A model generated the notes under the pieces. That model was not told where the DNA came from. It was given only the letters and a program-made list of their open reading frames with translations, and did no database searches. A program made the position numbers and the translations under genes. A stretch of DNA of 64,000 nt from contig WQZD01000003.1 of NCBI GenBank assembly GCA_009780915.1, positions 85,147 through 149,146 of the forward strand, in the 5' to 3' direction. The number at the start of each line of letters is the position of its first letter. Within the stretch, counting starts at the first letter, position 1. Below, one piece after another: positions 48,101 to 57,300 of this stretch. The DNA comes from Propionibacteriaceae bacterium. GTDB taxonomy: Bacteria > Actinomycetota > Actinomycetes > Propionibacteriales > Propionibacteriaceae.

Positions 48101-51100
48101 TCAGGGTCGCCAGCGTCCCCGCAGTTCACGGCCGGAGTGCTGGATCCCAGCAAGTCGTCGTTCACTGTCACGCCGCAGGCCAACACGGCCGACTCGTCGA
48201 CCTGGGTCGTCGTGTCGACGGGATCCTCGTACTACACCGGGACACTGGTCGCGAAGGACTCCAACGGCAATCTGATCAACAGCCTCACAACCTCGGACAT
48301 CGTCTTCGCGGCGTCGAGCGCTCATGTGGTGATCACGTCCGTTGTGAACAACCATGACGGCACCTACACCGTCCACTACTCCTCCACCCTCGCTGATTCG
48401 ACGCCGACGACGACCCTCGTCTACCAGGGGACTCAGATCGGCACCGCTCTGCCGATCCCCTTCCAGGCAGGTCCTCCAGTTCCTGGACCCATCGTGTGCC
48501 CAGACCCGTCTCAGCAGGGCTCGACCCTGGAGGTCGCCACAGATCTCACGGTCACCACGAATGAGACGGCTGTCGGCGACCCCGTCTATGCGACGGCTCA
48601 TGTCACCGACCAGTTCTGCAACCCTGTGGGCAACGCGGTGGTGACGTTCACGATCGATCCAGGCACCCAAGCCATCCTGGCCCCACCGTCGGTCCCCACC
48701 GGATCCGACGGGAACTCCACCACCTCCCTGAACGACAACACGGCCGAGTCGGTGACCCTGCGAGCTTTCTTGGGCACCCAGAGCATCGACGGCTCTCCCC
48801 AGGTGGTCAAGTTCGACGCCTCGGCATTCTCCTTCACGCTGTCCACCTTCACTGTGACCCCCGTCGCGAACCTCTCGGATCCCTCGACGTGGGTGACCGT
48901 CTCGACAGGCAGCCCGGCGTACCTCGGCGTGTTGACAGCCAGGGACAGCAGCGGGAACGTGTTGACGAACCTGGCCCTGGACCAGATCGCATTCACCGCG
49001 TCGACCTCGAACGTGTCTGTCACGTCGGTCGTCAACAACGGTGACGGCACCTATAGTGTCCACTTCTCCTCCACAGTGGCTGACCCGGCGACCACCGCCC
49101 GTGTGACGTACCAGACCACACCTGTGGGCACAGCCAAGGCGATCCCCTTCGCCGCCGATGTGCCTGACCCGGGTCCCGTGGTGTGCCCGCCGAACTCGAA
49201 GTACACCGTGGGCACCAACGTCTCCGCCTCTCCGTCGGAGTTGGCTGTGGGCGACACCTCGACCGTCACCGCTCTGATCACTGACAAGTACTGCAATCCT
49301 CTACCGGGCGTCGCCGTCACCTTCACCGAGGGCACGCCCACGTCAGGTGTGTTGACCACCGTCATCAACCCGACCAACAGCGACGGGATCGCCACGGCAT
49401 CGTTGACCGACCCCACGGCCGAGACTGTCAATGTCACGGCGAAGATCGCGGCCGGCACGGTGTACGGGTCTCCTGTGCCCGTCAAGTTCGACACCGGCCT
49501 GATCTCCTTCACCAACTCGACCTTCACCGTCACCCCGGTCGCGAACCCAGCCGACACCTCGACGTGGGTCGTCGTGTCGACCGGATCGACCTACTACACC
49601 GGCATCCTGACAGCGAAAGACGGCTCTGGAAACCTGCTGACGAATCTGACCTTGTCTGACATCGCCTTCGCGACGTCGAGCACTCATGTCACGATCACCT
49701 CGGTGGTGAACAATGGCGACGGCACGTATTCGGTGAAGTTCTCCTCCACCCTCGCCGACGCCACCCCCACCGCCACCGTGGCCTACCAGGGCACGCAGAT
49801 CGGGACCGCGTTGCCGATCCCCTTCTTCCCCGGACCCCCGGTTCCCGGCCCCATCGTCTGTCCCGACGTTTCCCAACAGGGCACGACCTTGGAAGTGGCC
49901 ACCTCCTTGACGGCCACCACCAATGAGACGTCGATCGGAGACCCGGTGTATCTGACCGCTCACATCACAGACCAGTACTGCAATCCTGTCGACAAGGCCC
50001 CTGTGACCTTCTCCTTGGATCCTGGGACGTCAGCCATCCTCCAGCCGACATCGATGAACACTGGCCCGGATGGGAACGCTGTCGCGACGCTGACCGACAC
50101 CACAGCCGAGTCCGTCGTCGCGCATGCCGCCCTGAGCGGCTCGGAGCTCTACGGCTCACCGCAGACGATCCTCTTCGACAACACCGTGTTCTCCTTCACG
50201 AATTCCAGCTTCACGGTGACGCCAGTCGCCAACACATCCGACTCCTCGACCTGGGTGGGTGTGTCGACGGGAACTCCGTCCTACGTGGGCACGTTGACGG
50301 CGAAGGACGGCGCGGGGACGTTGATGAAGAATCTCCTCCTCAACCAGATCGCGTTCGCCGCGTCGAGTCCGTTTGTGACCGTGTCGGCGGTGACCAACAA
50401 CGGTGACGGCACCTACACGGTGCAATACTCGTCCACCGTCGCCGACCCCGCGACGACAGCCAGCGTCACCTACCAGACGACGCAGGTGGGAACCGACCTG
50501 CCGATCCCCTTCAAGGCCGATTCGCCAGACCCGGGTCCTGTCGTCTGCCCTGCCGGATCGAAGTACACGCAGGGGACGAACGTGTCGGCGAGCCCGAGCG
50601 AACTGGCCGTGTCGGACACGTCCACAGTGACGGCCTTGATCACTGACAAGTTCTGCAACCCGTTGCCCGGAGTGACCGTCACCTTCACGGAAGCGACGCC
50701 GACCTCCGGCGTGCTGACCACGGTCATCAATCCCACCGGCGCCGACGGCATCGCCACCGCCTCGCTGACCGACGCGACCGCCGAGACGGTGAACGTGACC
50801 GCCACCATCCCGGCTGGGACGGTGTACGGCTCCCCTGTCCCTGTCACCTTCACGTCCGGACTGTTCTCCTACACCAACTCGACCTTCACCGTCACCCCGA
50901 CCGCCAACACGGCCGACTCCTCGACCTGGGTCGCCGCGTCGACCGGCTCCTCGTACTACACCGGGACCCTGACGGCTAAAGACGGCTCGAACAACCTGCT
51001 GAAGAGCTTGACCACCTCGGACATCGCCTTCGCCGCGTCGAGCACGAATGTGAAGGTCACCTCGGTGGTGAACAACGGTGACGGCACCTACACGGTGCAG

Positions 51101-54040
51101 TACTCCTCCACAGCGGCCGACGCGACGCCGACGGCGACCGTGGCGTACAAGGGCACCCAGGTGGGCGCCACCTTGCCGATCCCCTTCAAGGCCGGATCTC
51201 CCGTGCCAGGACCCGTCGTGTGCCCTGCCGGGTCGGTGAACCTACAGGGGACGAACCTGTCGGCCGCACCGTCCAGCCTGCCGGTCGGTGACCTGTCCAC
51301 CGTGACAGCCCACATCACCGACGCGTTCTGCAACCCCGTGGCCAATACCGTCGTGACATTCTCTCTCGGCACGGGAACATCGGCTTTGCTGACACCGACC
51401 TCGCAGACGACCGGCGCCGACGGCAACGCGATCGCGACCCTGTCCGACACGGCGCCTGACACCGTCGCGGTGCATGCCGCGCTGGGAACCCAAGAGATCA
51501 ACGGGTCCCCGGCCTCGGTGACCTTCACGTCGACAGCGCCTCCGGCGCCCGTGATCACATCGCCCGCTCCCAACACCGACACGAACACCGCGACGCCGAC
51601 CTTCTCGGGCACCGGCACCACTCCTGGTGACACGATCACGGTGAAGGACGAGAACGGCAACACGGTGTGCACCACGCAGGTCACCTCGACCAAGACGTGG
51701 ACCTGCGCCCCGCTGTCGCCAGGCCTGGCCGATGGCACCCACACGCTGCGGGCGACCGAGACCGACACCGCTGGAGACGTGTCGCAGCCGTCGGCGCCCC
51801 TGACCTTGGGAGTCGACACTGTGCCCCCACAGAAGCCGACGATCACCCTGGCGAATGAGACAGCCATCGCTGGCACGGTTCCGGGGCCGAACGATCCTGG
51901 CACCGTGGTTACGATCACCTATCCGAAGGCCGATGGGACGACCGGCACGACAACCGCTCCGGTGAACACCACGACCGGCGCGTGGAACGCGCCGACCCCT
52001 CCGGACGCCGTCAGCGGTCCCATCACCGCGGTCGCCACCGACCCGGCCGGCAACAACTCGCCGACCGCGACTGGAACTCTGGACACCGTTCCGCCGGACG
52101 AGCCGATCGTGCGAGAAGCCAACAAGACCGACATCGCTGGATCGGTCCCGGGTACGAACGATCCCGGCACCGACGTGACGATCACCTACCCGAGGGGCAA
52201 TGGGACCACTGGCACGGTGACGGCGCCAGTCGACACCACGACAGGCGACTGGACCGCGCCCACGCCGTCCGACGCCGTCAGCGGCCCGATCACCGTGGTC
52301 GCCACCGACCCCGCCGGCAATGACTCGCCCCCCGCGAACGGGACCTTGGACACCACGGTGCCGCAGAGCCCGACGGTGACCCAGGCGAACAAGACTGCCG
52401 TGAAGGGCACTGTCCCCGGGACGAACGAACCGGGCACGACCGTCACAGTCACGTGGCCTGACGGGTCCACGACCGCGAATGTTCCCCTGAACTCCGATGG
52501 AACGTGGTCGGTCCCGACCCCGGCTGGGATGCCTTCCGGTCCGATCACCGCCAAGGCGATCAACCCCGCAGGAAACTCCTCGACCCCCACCACCGCCCAA
52601 CTGGACACCTCGACGCCGCAGAGCCCGACGGTGACCCAGGCGAACAAGACCGCTGTGAAGGGCACTGTCCCCGGGACGAACGAACCGGGCACGACCGTCA
52701 CGGTCACCTGGCCGGACGGATCCACGACCGCGAACGTTCCACTGAACTCTGATGGAACCTGGTCGGTCCCGACCCCGGCAGGCATGCCCTCCGGTCCGAT
52801 CACCGCCCAGGCGATCAACCCCGCCGGCAACCCCTCGACCCCGACCACCGCGCAACTCGACACCTCGGTGCCGCAGAGCCCGACGGTGACCCAGGCGAAC
52901 AAGACCGCTGTGAAGGGCACTGTCCCCGGGACGAACGAGCCAGGCACGACCGTCACGGTCACCTGGCCGGACGGATCCTCGACGGCTGATGTCCCACTGA
53001 ACTCCGATGGAACCTGGTCCGTCCCGACCCCGGCTGGGATGCCTTCCGGTCCGATCACCGTCTTGGCGACCAACCCCGCCGGCAACCCCTCGGCCCCGAC
53101 GACCGCACAACTGGACACCTCGGTCCCCCAGGATCCGACGGTGACCCAAGCGAACAAGGCCGCGGTCAAGGGCACAGTCCCCGGATCCAATGAGCCCGGC
53201 ACCACGGTGACCATCCAGTGGCCCGACGGGTCCCAGACGACCGGCGTCCCTGTGAACAGCGACGGCACGTGGACCGTCCCGACTCCCGCTGGGATGCCGT
53301 CCGGCGACATCAAGGTGACCGCGGTCAACGCCGCCGGCAACGACTCGAACACGATCACGAAGCACCTCGACACGACGACACCGTCCTCCCCCACCGTCAA
53401 TCCGACCAACGGAACTCAAATCGACGGCACGGGTGACGCGGGAGCGACCGTGACGGTGACGGACGAGAACAACAATCCCATTCCAGGGTGCGAGGACGTC
53501 ATCATCCAGCCCGACGGTAGTTTCGACTGCAAGCCGACGACGAGTCTCGACCCAGGGACCATCGTGAACGTGACCGAGATCAGCCAGTCGGGCAACCCCT
53601 CCGATCCCACCACGCTGACAGTCCAGGCCTTGGCCATCGAGGTCATGTACCCCTCCCGCAATCCGCTCCAAACGCAGATCGTGACAGGGTACAACTTCAA
53701 CCCACAGGAGCAGGTGTGCCTGACCATGCAGTCCGATTCAATCAATTGCGGTTGCGCACCGGCCGATGACAACGGCACCGTGTCGATCCAATTCACGATC
53801 CCGTCTGGCGTGGCGTTGGGAGACCATCAAGTGACCATGACGGGCGCGGTCTCAGGATCGGTCATGACGATGTTCACCGTGACCGCGTCTCCTTCCATCT
53901 CCACGGGCGGCGTCGTGGAGTCACATCAGGGCTTCCCCTACGGCTTGCTGTTCGCGGGGTCCATCATGGTGGTGGCCGGACTGTGGATCACAGCCACTGA
54001 TCGCCGCCATCGTAAGGAGAACGTTTTCTCCACCAGGTGA
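45140..54040 (+). CDS. Giant secreted Ig-repeat surface protein (adhesin-like), 2966 aa
   Basis: Residues 1-52 are a long Sec signal (KK at 22-23, hydrophobic 26-45, cleavage near AQA-AA). Residues ~55-440 form a propeller-like head. About 444-527 is SdrD_B-like with a calcium-type DANMNGVQDTGE loop, and ~600-790 ends in a GEVED-like PGEIEDYSLTV. About 895-1000 is Big_1-like. From ~1005 to 2133 five double Ig-like units alternate in type (ABABA); ~2134-2835 holds Big_6-like repeats of about 85-90 residues. The C-terminus has a helix at ~2935-2952 and a basic tail, but no LPxTG; SISTG at 2919-2923 is the nearest. Probably wall- or membrane-anchored adhesin; ligand unknown. It is followed by a strong terminator. 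Confidence 0.88.
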   Translation: MFNHSLISNDGQRGESQRKGWKKPTALLTSVVLTIGGIVLGQSILTPQAQAAATVGTFPMSGWFTDLSSGALATSRPMIPLDDQILAGSSNSASTSTSGQTTTGGWIGTYSTTGTPPTSGKATIIVNGNGSTNLTTGAGIGNEFSTLALDANMNGHGSSPYMYFWSWQGDMENTPATLSALSAVMGQTRPSDYIQPIFRLAPGQTQPEVSAVPTARYFADSAQAPLLETVWSGGEVIQRTGQVFFSGAECDNLDGAYRMMIWDPTTGAYNYSGQIVAASTDDDIFGGALVAPYGCGGEGTVASDMALDANGNAYILVESDQAVPSMGITTTLMRMWLVRVVPSTTGNWTYNLVTPLTAAPNEPVGSQAQAFAGTSTLPAYQTGTYGMAFYQGTLYATNTMVNTLMAINPMSGYVNSIPAGNLVGTFGDPTFVYDLASGQTAYTIDGGVFDDANMNGVQDTGESVLGGETVALYMKNQTTGKYVLEGTRVTDPIGQYSFLVGGQGDYIVRLVRPTINGVNAVQTAASGGGSLNPVVAQCGSTTVSSAAGGKCSGAIPMPTPDPTVPTDPMAMGSDTTTQPDTMAIYTTVTITSSEEVATANFGVAASASFGDSPAGPATVAAGAPIHNNGENPQIWLGSTLGSYAAPATNDSHTTSDDGVFIKSWAGQLPLGTASVLSGTYSYDLVADVSGPQANTGYVNAWTTGVNNLTWGSTPVWSPAIANGVAERPFQFATSGSWSTGQPVKMRVDASTVNQTSPTNLGGTYQALANNGTQNWATPGEIEDYSLTVADAVYRPAVKTNGATGSFSVAGESLAGSSTLNVGSSLGAATGVAVLMQAVAPDSTWGVSGITITDTTTGTIIATPSFTTSGATTSFSYTPTVGSDVIIEVDYMHNPDAAASTLTLSPNPTGAGQNMTATATINDSAGTPLDGVPVAFAVTDSNLSLSAQTCTTSGAAGTCSVTVTSNTAGTYTNSLTAKVDINGTATNISGSPASPQFTAGVLDPSKSSFTVTPQANTADSSTWVVVSTGSSYYTGTLVAKDSNGNLINSLTTSDIVFAASSAHVVITSVVNNHDGTYTVHYSSTLADSTPTTTLVYQGTQIGTALPIPFQAGPPVPGPIVCPDPSQQGSTLEVATDLTVTTNETAVGDPVYATAHVTDQFCNPVGNAVVTFTIDPGTQAILAPPSVPTGSDGNSTTSLNDNTAESVTLRAFLGTQSIDGSPQVVKFDASAFSFTLSTFTVTPVANLSDPSTWVTVSTGSPAYLGVLTARDSSGNVLTNLALDQIAFTASTSNVSVTSVVNNGDGTYSVHFSSTVADPATTARVTYQTTPVGTAKAIPFAADVPDPGPVVCPPNSKYTVGTNVSASPSELAVGDTSTVTALITDKYCNPLPGVAVTFTEGTPTSGVLTTVINPTNSDGIATASLTDPTAETVNVTAKIAAGTVYGSPVPVKFDTGLISFTNSTFTVTPVANPADTSTWVVVSTGSTYYTGILTAKDGSGNLLTNLTLSDIAFATSSTHVTITSVVNNGDGTYSVKFSSTLADATPTATVAYQGTQIGTALPIPFFPGPPVPGPIVCPDVSQQGTTLEVATSLTATTNETSIGDPVYLTAHITDQYCNPVDKAPVTFSLDPGTSAILQPTSMNTGPDGNAVATLTDTTAESVVAHAALSGSELYGSPQTILFDNTVFSFTNSSFTVTPVANTSDSSTWVGVSTGTPSYVGTLTAKDGAGTLMKNLLLNQIAFAASSPFVTVSAVTNNGDGTYTVQYSSTVADPATTASVTYQTTQVGTDLPIPFKADSPDPGPVVCPAGSKYTQGTNVSASPSELAVSDTSTVTALITDKFCNPLPGVTVTFTEATPTSGVLTTVINPTGADGIATASLTDATAETVNVTATIPAGTVYGSPVPVTFTSGLFSYTNSTFTVTPTANTADSSTWVAASTGSSYYTGTLTAKDGSNNLLKSLTTSDIAFAASSTNVKVTSVVNNGDGTYTVQYSSTAADATPTATVAYKGTQVGATLPIPFKAGSPVPGPVVCPAGSVNLQGTNLSAAPSSLPVGDLSTVTAHITDAFCNPVANTVVTFSLGTGTSALLTPTSQTTGADGNAIATLSDTAPDTVAVHAALGTQEINGSPASVTFTSTAPPAPVITSPAPNTDTNTATPTFSGTGTTPGDTITVKDENGNTVCTTQVTSTKTWTCAPLSPGLADGTHTLRATETDTAGDVSQPSAPLTLGVDTVPPQKPTITLANETAIAGTVPGPNDPGTVVTITYPKADGTTGTTTAPVNTTTGAWNAPTPPDAVSGPITAVATDPAGNNSPTATGTLDTVPPDEPIVREANKTDIAGSVPGTNDPGTDVTITYPRGNGTTGTVTAPVDTTTGDWTAPTPSDAVSGPITVVATDPAGNDSPPANGTLDTTVPQSPTVTQANKTAVKGTVPGTNEPGTTVTVTWPDGSTTANVPLNSDGTWSVPTPAGMPSGPITAKAINPAGNSSTPTTAQLDTSTPQSPTVTQANKTAVKGTVPGTNEPGTTVTVTWPDGSTTANVPLNSDGTWSVPTPAGMPSGPITAQAINPAGNPSTPTTAQLDTSVPQSPTVTQANKTAVKGTVPGTNEPGTTVTVTWPDGSSTADVPLNSDGTWSVPTPAGMPSGPITVLATNPAGNPSAPTTAQLDTSVPQDPTVTQANKAAVKGTVPGSNEPGTTVTIQWPDGSQTTGVPVNSDGTWTVPTPAGMPSGDIKVTAVNAAGNDSNTITKHLDTTTPSSPTVNPTNGTQIDGTGDAGATVTVTDENNNPIPGCEDVIIQPDGSFDCKPTTSLDPGTIVNVTEISQSGNPSDPTTLTVQALAIEVMYPSRNPLQTQIVTGYNFNPQEQVCLTMQSDSINCGCAPADDNGTVSIQFTIPSGVALGDHQVTMTGAVSGSVMTMFTVTASPSISTGGVVESHQGFPYGLLFAGSIMVVAGLWITATDRRHRKENVFSTR
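48150..51540 (+). repeat. Five double Ig-like units, types alternating ABABA
   Basis: The FTVTP block recurs at 48161, 48848, 49523, 50210 and 50885, giving periods of 687, 675, 687 and 675 bases. Each unit is an invasin-like first half (STFTVTP ... LPIPF) and a Big_1-like second half with one Cys pair. Type A second halves read TFSLDPGTSAIL; type B read TFTEATPTSGVL. The alternation implies amplification of a 1362-base dimer. Confidence 0.85.
51821..53635 (+). repeat. Big_6-like Ig repeats of the first adhesin
   Basis: Seven units of about 85-90 residues begin with (V)P(Q/P)xP and contain the pattern G(T/S)VPGxNxPGTxVT and DAVSGPI or GMPSGPI. Starts at 52361, 52616, 52871, 53126 and 53381 are exactly 255 bases apart, and the first three of these are nearly identical in DNA, indicating recent duplication. 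Confidence 0.8.
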
Positions 54041-54071
54041 GTCTGAGCGTCCCTCCACTCATCACTCGCCT

Positions 54072-54103
54072 AGGACCGCCCCCCCTGACCAGGGGGCGGT
54101 CCT
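54072..54103 (+). terminator. Strong terminator after first giant adhesin
   Basis: AGGACCGCCCCC (54072-54083) and GGGGGCGGTCCT (54092-54103) form a perfect 12-base stem with an eight-base loop, 31 bases after the stop codon. There is no long U-tract, as is usual in high-GC actinobacteria. It separates the two adhesin genes into different transcripts. Confidence 0.85.
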
Positions 54104-54325
54104 CCTGCGTTCGCCACCGCGTCACTGACCATGCTGGCAGTGGCAGATCCCATGTTGGCATCTGTTGACTCTCTTTTCTCTTGAAAATCTCCGATGGCAG
54201 TGGGACGATATCACTTAATGGGATCGCGGATCTTCCAAGTCCGGGGTGCTCCTCGGGGGGGTACGGAGAAACGCACCTGTTCGGCGTGTGACATGCATAT
54301 CAATGCAATACCAATTGGGGGTATC
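54104..54325 (+). promoter_or_regulatory. Intergenic promoter region of second giant adhesin
   Basis: 222 bases without a gene, AT-richer than the coding DNA. TTGACT near 54167 and GATATC near 54208 are possible promoter or operator elements, but no hexamer pair has good spacing. The region ends in the leader hairpin before the ATG. Confidence 0.45.
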
Positions 54326-54328
54326 ATG
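54308..54328 (+). promoter_or_regulatory. Leader hairpin over RBS of second giant adhesin
   Basis: ATACC (54308-54312) pairs with GGTAT (54320-54324) across AATTGGG, followed by C and the ATG at 54326. It matches the leader of the first giant gene in stem, G-run and spacing to the start, although the surrounding intergenic DNA differs. Confidence 0.6.
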
Positions 54329-57300
54329 ACATCTCATCAGTCCTCTTTCCATGGAGATCAGACCGCAGGCTCGCAATCACAACGATGGATCAAGCCGACG
54401 GCGCTTGTCTCTTCCATAGTCTTGACGATCGGGGGGCTCGTCATGGGACACTCGATCATCACGCCCCAGGCCCACGCTGCGGCCACAGTGGGCACCTTCC
54501 CCATGTCGGGATGGTACACCGACACCACAAGCGGCGCCTTGGAGGTCACGAACCCGATGATCTCGTTGAGCGACCAGGTCTTGGCAGGCTCCTCGAACTC
54601 CTCCAGCACGAGCATCTCGGGACAGACGACGACAGGCGGGTGGATCGGCACCTACTCCACCGATGGGACTCCTCCGACGACCCCTGACGCCCATGTGTTC
54701 ACCAATGGCAACGGATCGACCAATCTGACCACCGGAGACGGCATCGGCAACGAGTTCTCGACATTGGCCCTGGACGCCAATATGAACGGTCATGCCAGTT
54801 CCCCCTCGATGTACTTCTGGAGTTGGAACGGCGACACCGAGAACAACGCGACAACCCTGGCCAATCTCGAATCCGTCATGGGGCAGACGCGCCCGTCGGA
54901 CTACATCCAGCCCATCTTCCGTCTGACCCCAGGCTCGACCATCCCGGAGGTGTCCGTCATTCCCACAGCACGCTACTTCGCGGACGAGGCGGGTTACCCG
55001 CTCCTCGACACCGTCTGGTCTGGCGGCGAGGTGATCCAGAAGACCGGCGAAGTGTTCATCTCGGGCGCGGAGTGCGACAACCTGGACGGCGCATACCGGA
55101 TGATGATCTGGAACCCCACCACAGGCGCCTACAACTACTCTGGCCAGATTCTGCCCCTGTCACCTGACGACGATATCTTCAACGGTCCATTGTCTACGCT
55201 GTATGGCTGTGGCGCGGATGGCACAGTAGCCTCCGACATGGCCCTGGACGGCGACGGCAACGCGTACATCCTCGTCGAATCCACTCAGCCTGTTCCATCC
55301 ATGGGCTTCACGACGACGATGATGCGCATCTGGCTCGTCCGAGTGGTCCCATCATCCACAGGAGACTGGACCTACAACCTGGTCACCCCGTTGACCGCGG
55401 CCCCTAGCGAGCCGATCGGTTCTCAGGCGCAAGCTTTCGCAGGCACCAGCACGCTGGCCGCGACCCAGACCGGGACCTATGGCATGGCCTTCTTCCAGGG
55501 CACCCTGTACGCGACCAACACCGGCGTGAACAGCCTGTTGGCCATCAACCCCATGTCAGGGTACGTCACCTCGATCCCGCCGGGCACCCTCGATACCCTC
55601 TTCAACACCGGTGACCCGACGTACGTGTACGACCTCGCATCTGGTCAGACCGCCTACACCATCGCTGGAACCATTTACAATGACTCCAATCTCAATGGGG
55701 TCCAGGACGCCACGGAGATTGGTGTCAGCGGGCAGACTGTCGCTTTGTACATGAAGGATCCCATCTCCGGTGACTACACCTTGGAAGGGATCCGGAAGAC
55801 AGACGCTGACGGCACGTACTCCTTCCTCGTCGGAGGACAGGGCACGTATATCGTACGCCTCGTCCAACCGATGCTCGACGGTGTCAACGCCGTGCAAACT
55901 GGCGCAACAGGCGGAGGGACCCTCAACCCAGTGGTCGCCCAGTGCGGCGCGACGACCGTCACCACCGCAGCAGGCGGACCGTGCGACGGCGCCATTCCCA
56001 TGCCTACCGCCGCCCCACCTCTTCCCACCGATCCCGCAGCCGTCGGGACGGACACCTCCACCCAGCCGGACACCATGCCGTTCTATTCGACTGTGACGAT
56101 CACCTCCGACGAAGAAGTGGCCACAGCAGATTTCGGCATCGCCCTCAACACCTCCTACGGAGACTCCCCTATTGGGCCGATAGACGTCGCCAGCGGCGCC
56201 CCGGTGCACAACAATGGCGCAGATCCCCAGATCTGGCTGGGCGCCACTCTCGGTTCCTATGACGCCCCGGCCACGAATGATTCCCACACCGCCAGCGACG
56301 ACGGGGTCTTCATCTCCACCTTCGCAGGACCTCTCCCTCTGGGGTCCAACACCGTGATATCAGCCACATACCCGTACGACATGTACGCGGATGTCTCAGG
56401 CCCGCAGGCCGATTCGGGATATGTCAACGCCTGGGTCACCACCCCGATTATCAGTCCCAACACGTGGTCATCGACCCCACAGTGGTCACCGACGGTCTCG
56501 AATGGAGTGGCCGCCTCCACCTTCCAATTCGCCACATCAGCGAGCCTTGGCGCGGGGCAGCCAGCATACATGCGAGTGGACGCCTCCACTGTCGATGAGA
56601 CATCGGCGACGAACTTGGGGTTCGGCTACCAATCGGACGCCACGGGAACGCCGTACTGGGCCACTCCCGGTGAGATCGAGGACTACAGTCTGACCGTCGC
56701 CAACTCGGTGTACCGACCGGCAGTCAAGACGTCGGGCCCATCCGCCAGCTTCGTGATCGCGAGCAGCACCGACACGCAAACCCTGGCAGGAAGCAGCACA
56801 CTGAACGTGGGGAAACCTGACGGAGTGGCCGGGGGCTCAGCCATTCCCATCACAGCCACCGCGCCGGACGACACATGGGCCGTCACTGCGGTCACAGTCA
56901 AAGACACGACGTCGGGGACAGTCCTCTCGTCGCCGTCATTCACCACGACCGGGCTCGTGACATCATTCTCGTACACCCCCGCCGCCGGGACGGACGCGGT
57001 CGTCGAAGTCGACTACGCCCGTATCCCTGACACGACGAACTCTCAACTGACCCTCGACCCGAACCCGCAGACGGTCGGGCAAGACATGGCCGCCTCGGCA
57101 CTGATCGAGGACGCCGACGGGACGCCCCTGGCTGGCGTCACAGTCACCTTCGCCGTGAGCGACCCCGATCTGAGTCTGGACGACACGACATGCACGACCG
57201 CATCCGACGGGACCTGTGGCGTGAATGTCACATCGACGGTGGCAGGCACGTACACGAATGCGCTGACAGCCCAGGTCTCCATCGATGGGACGTTGACGGA

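Noticed and set aside
51242..53671. 809-residue open frame on the minus strand under the Ig repeats
   Set aside because: It is antisense to the repeat-coding strand, arises from codon bias at high GC, and encodes low-complexity Arg/Gly-rich sequence without a family pattern.
54104..54325. Small gene between the two adhesins
   Set aside because: No frame with a convincing start, RBS and plausible protein was found; the stretch looks like a promoter region.
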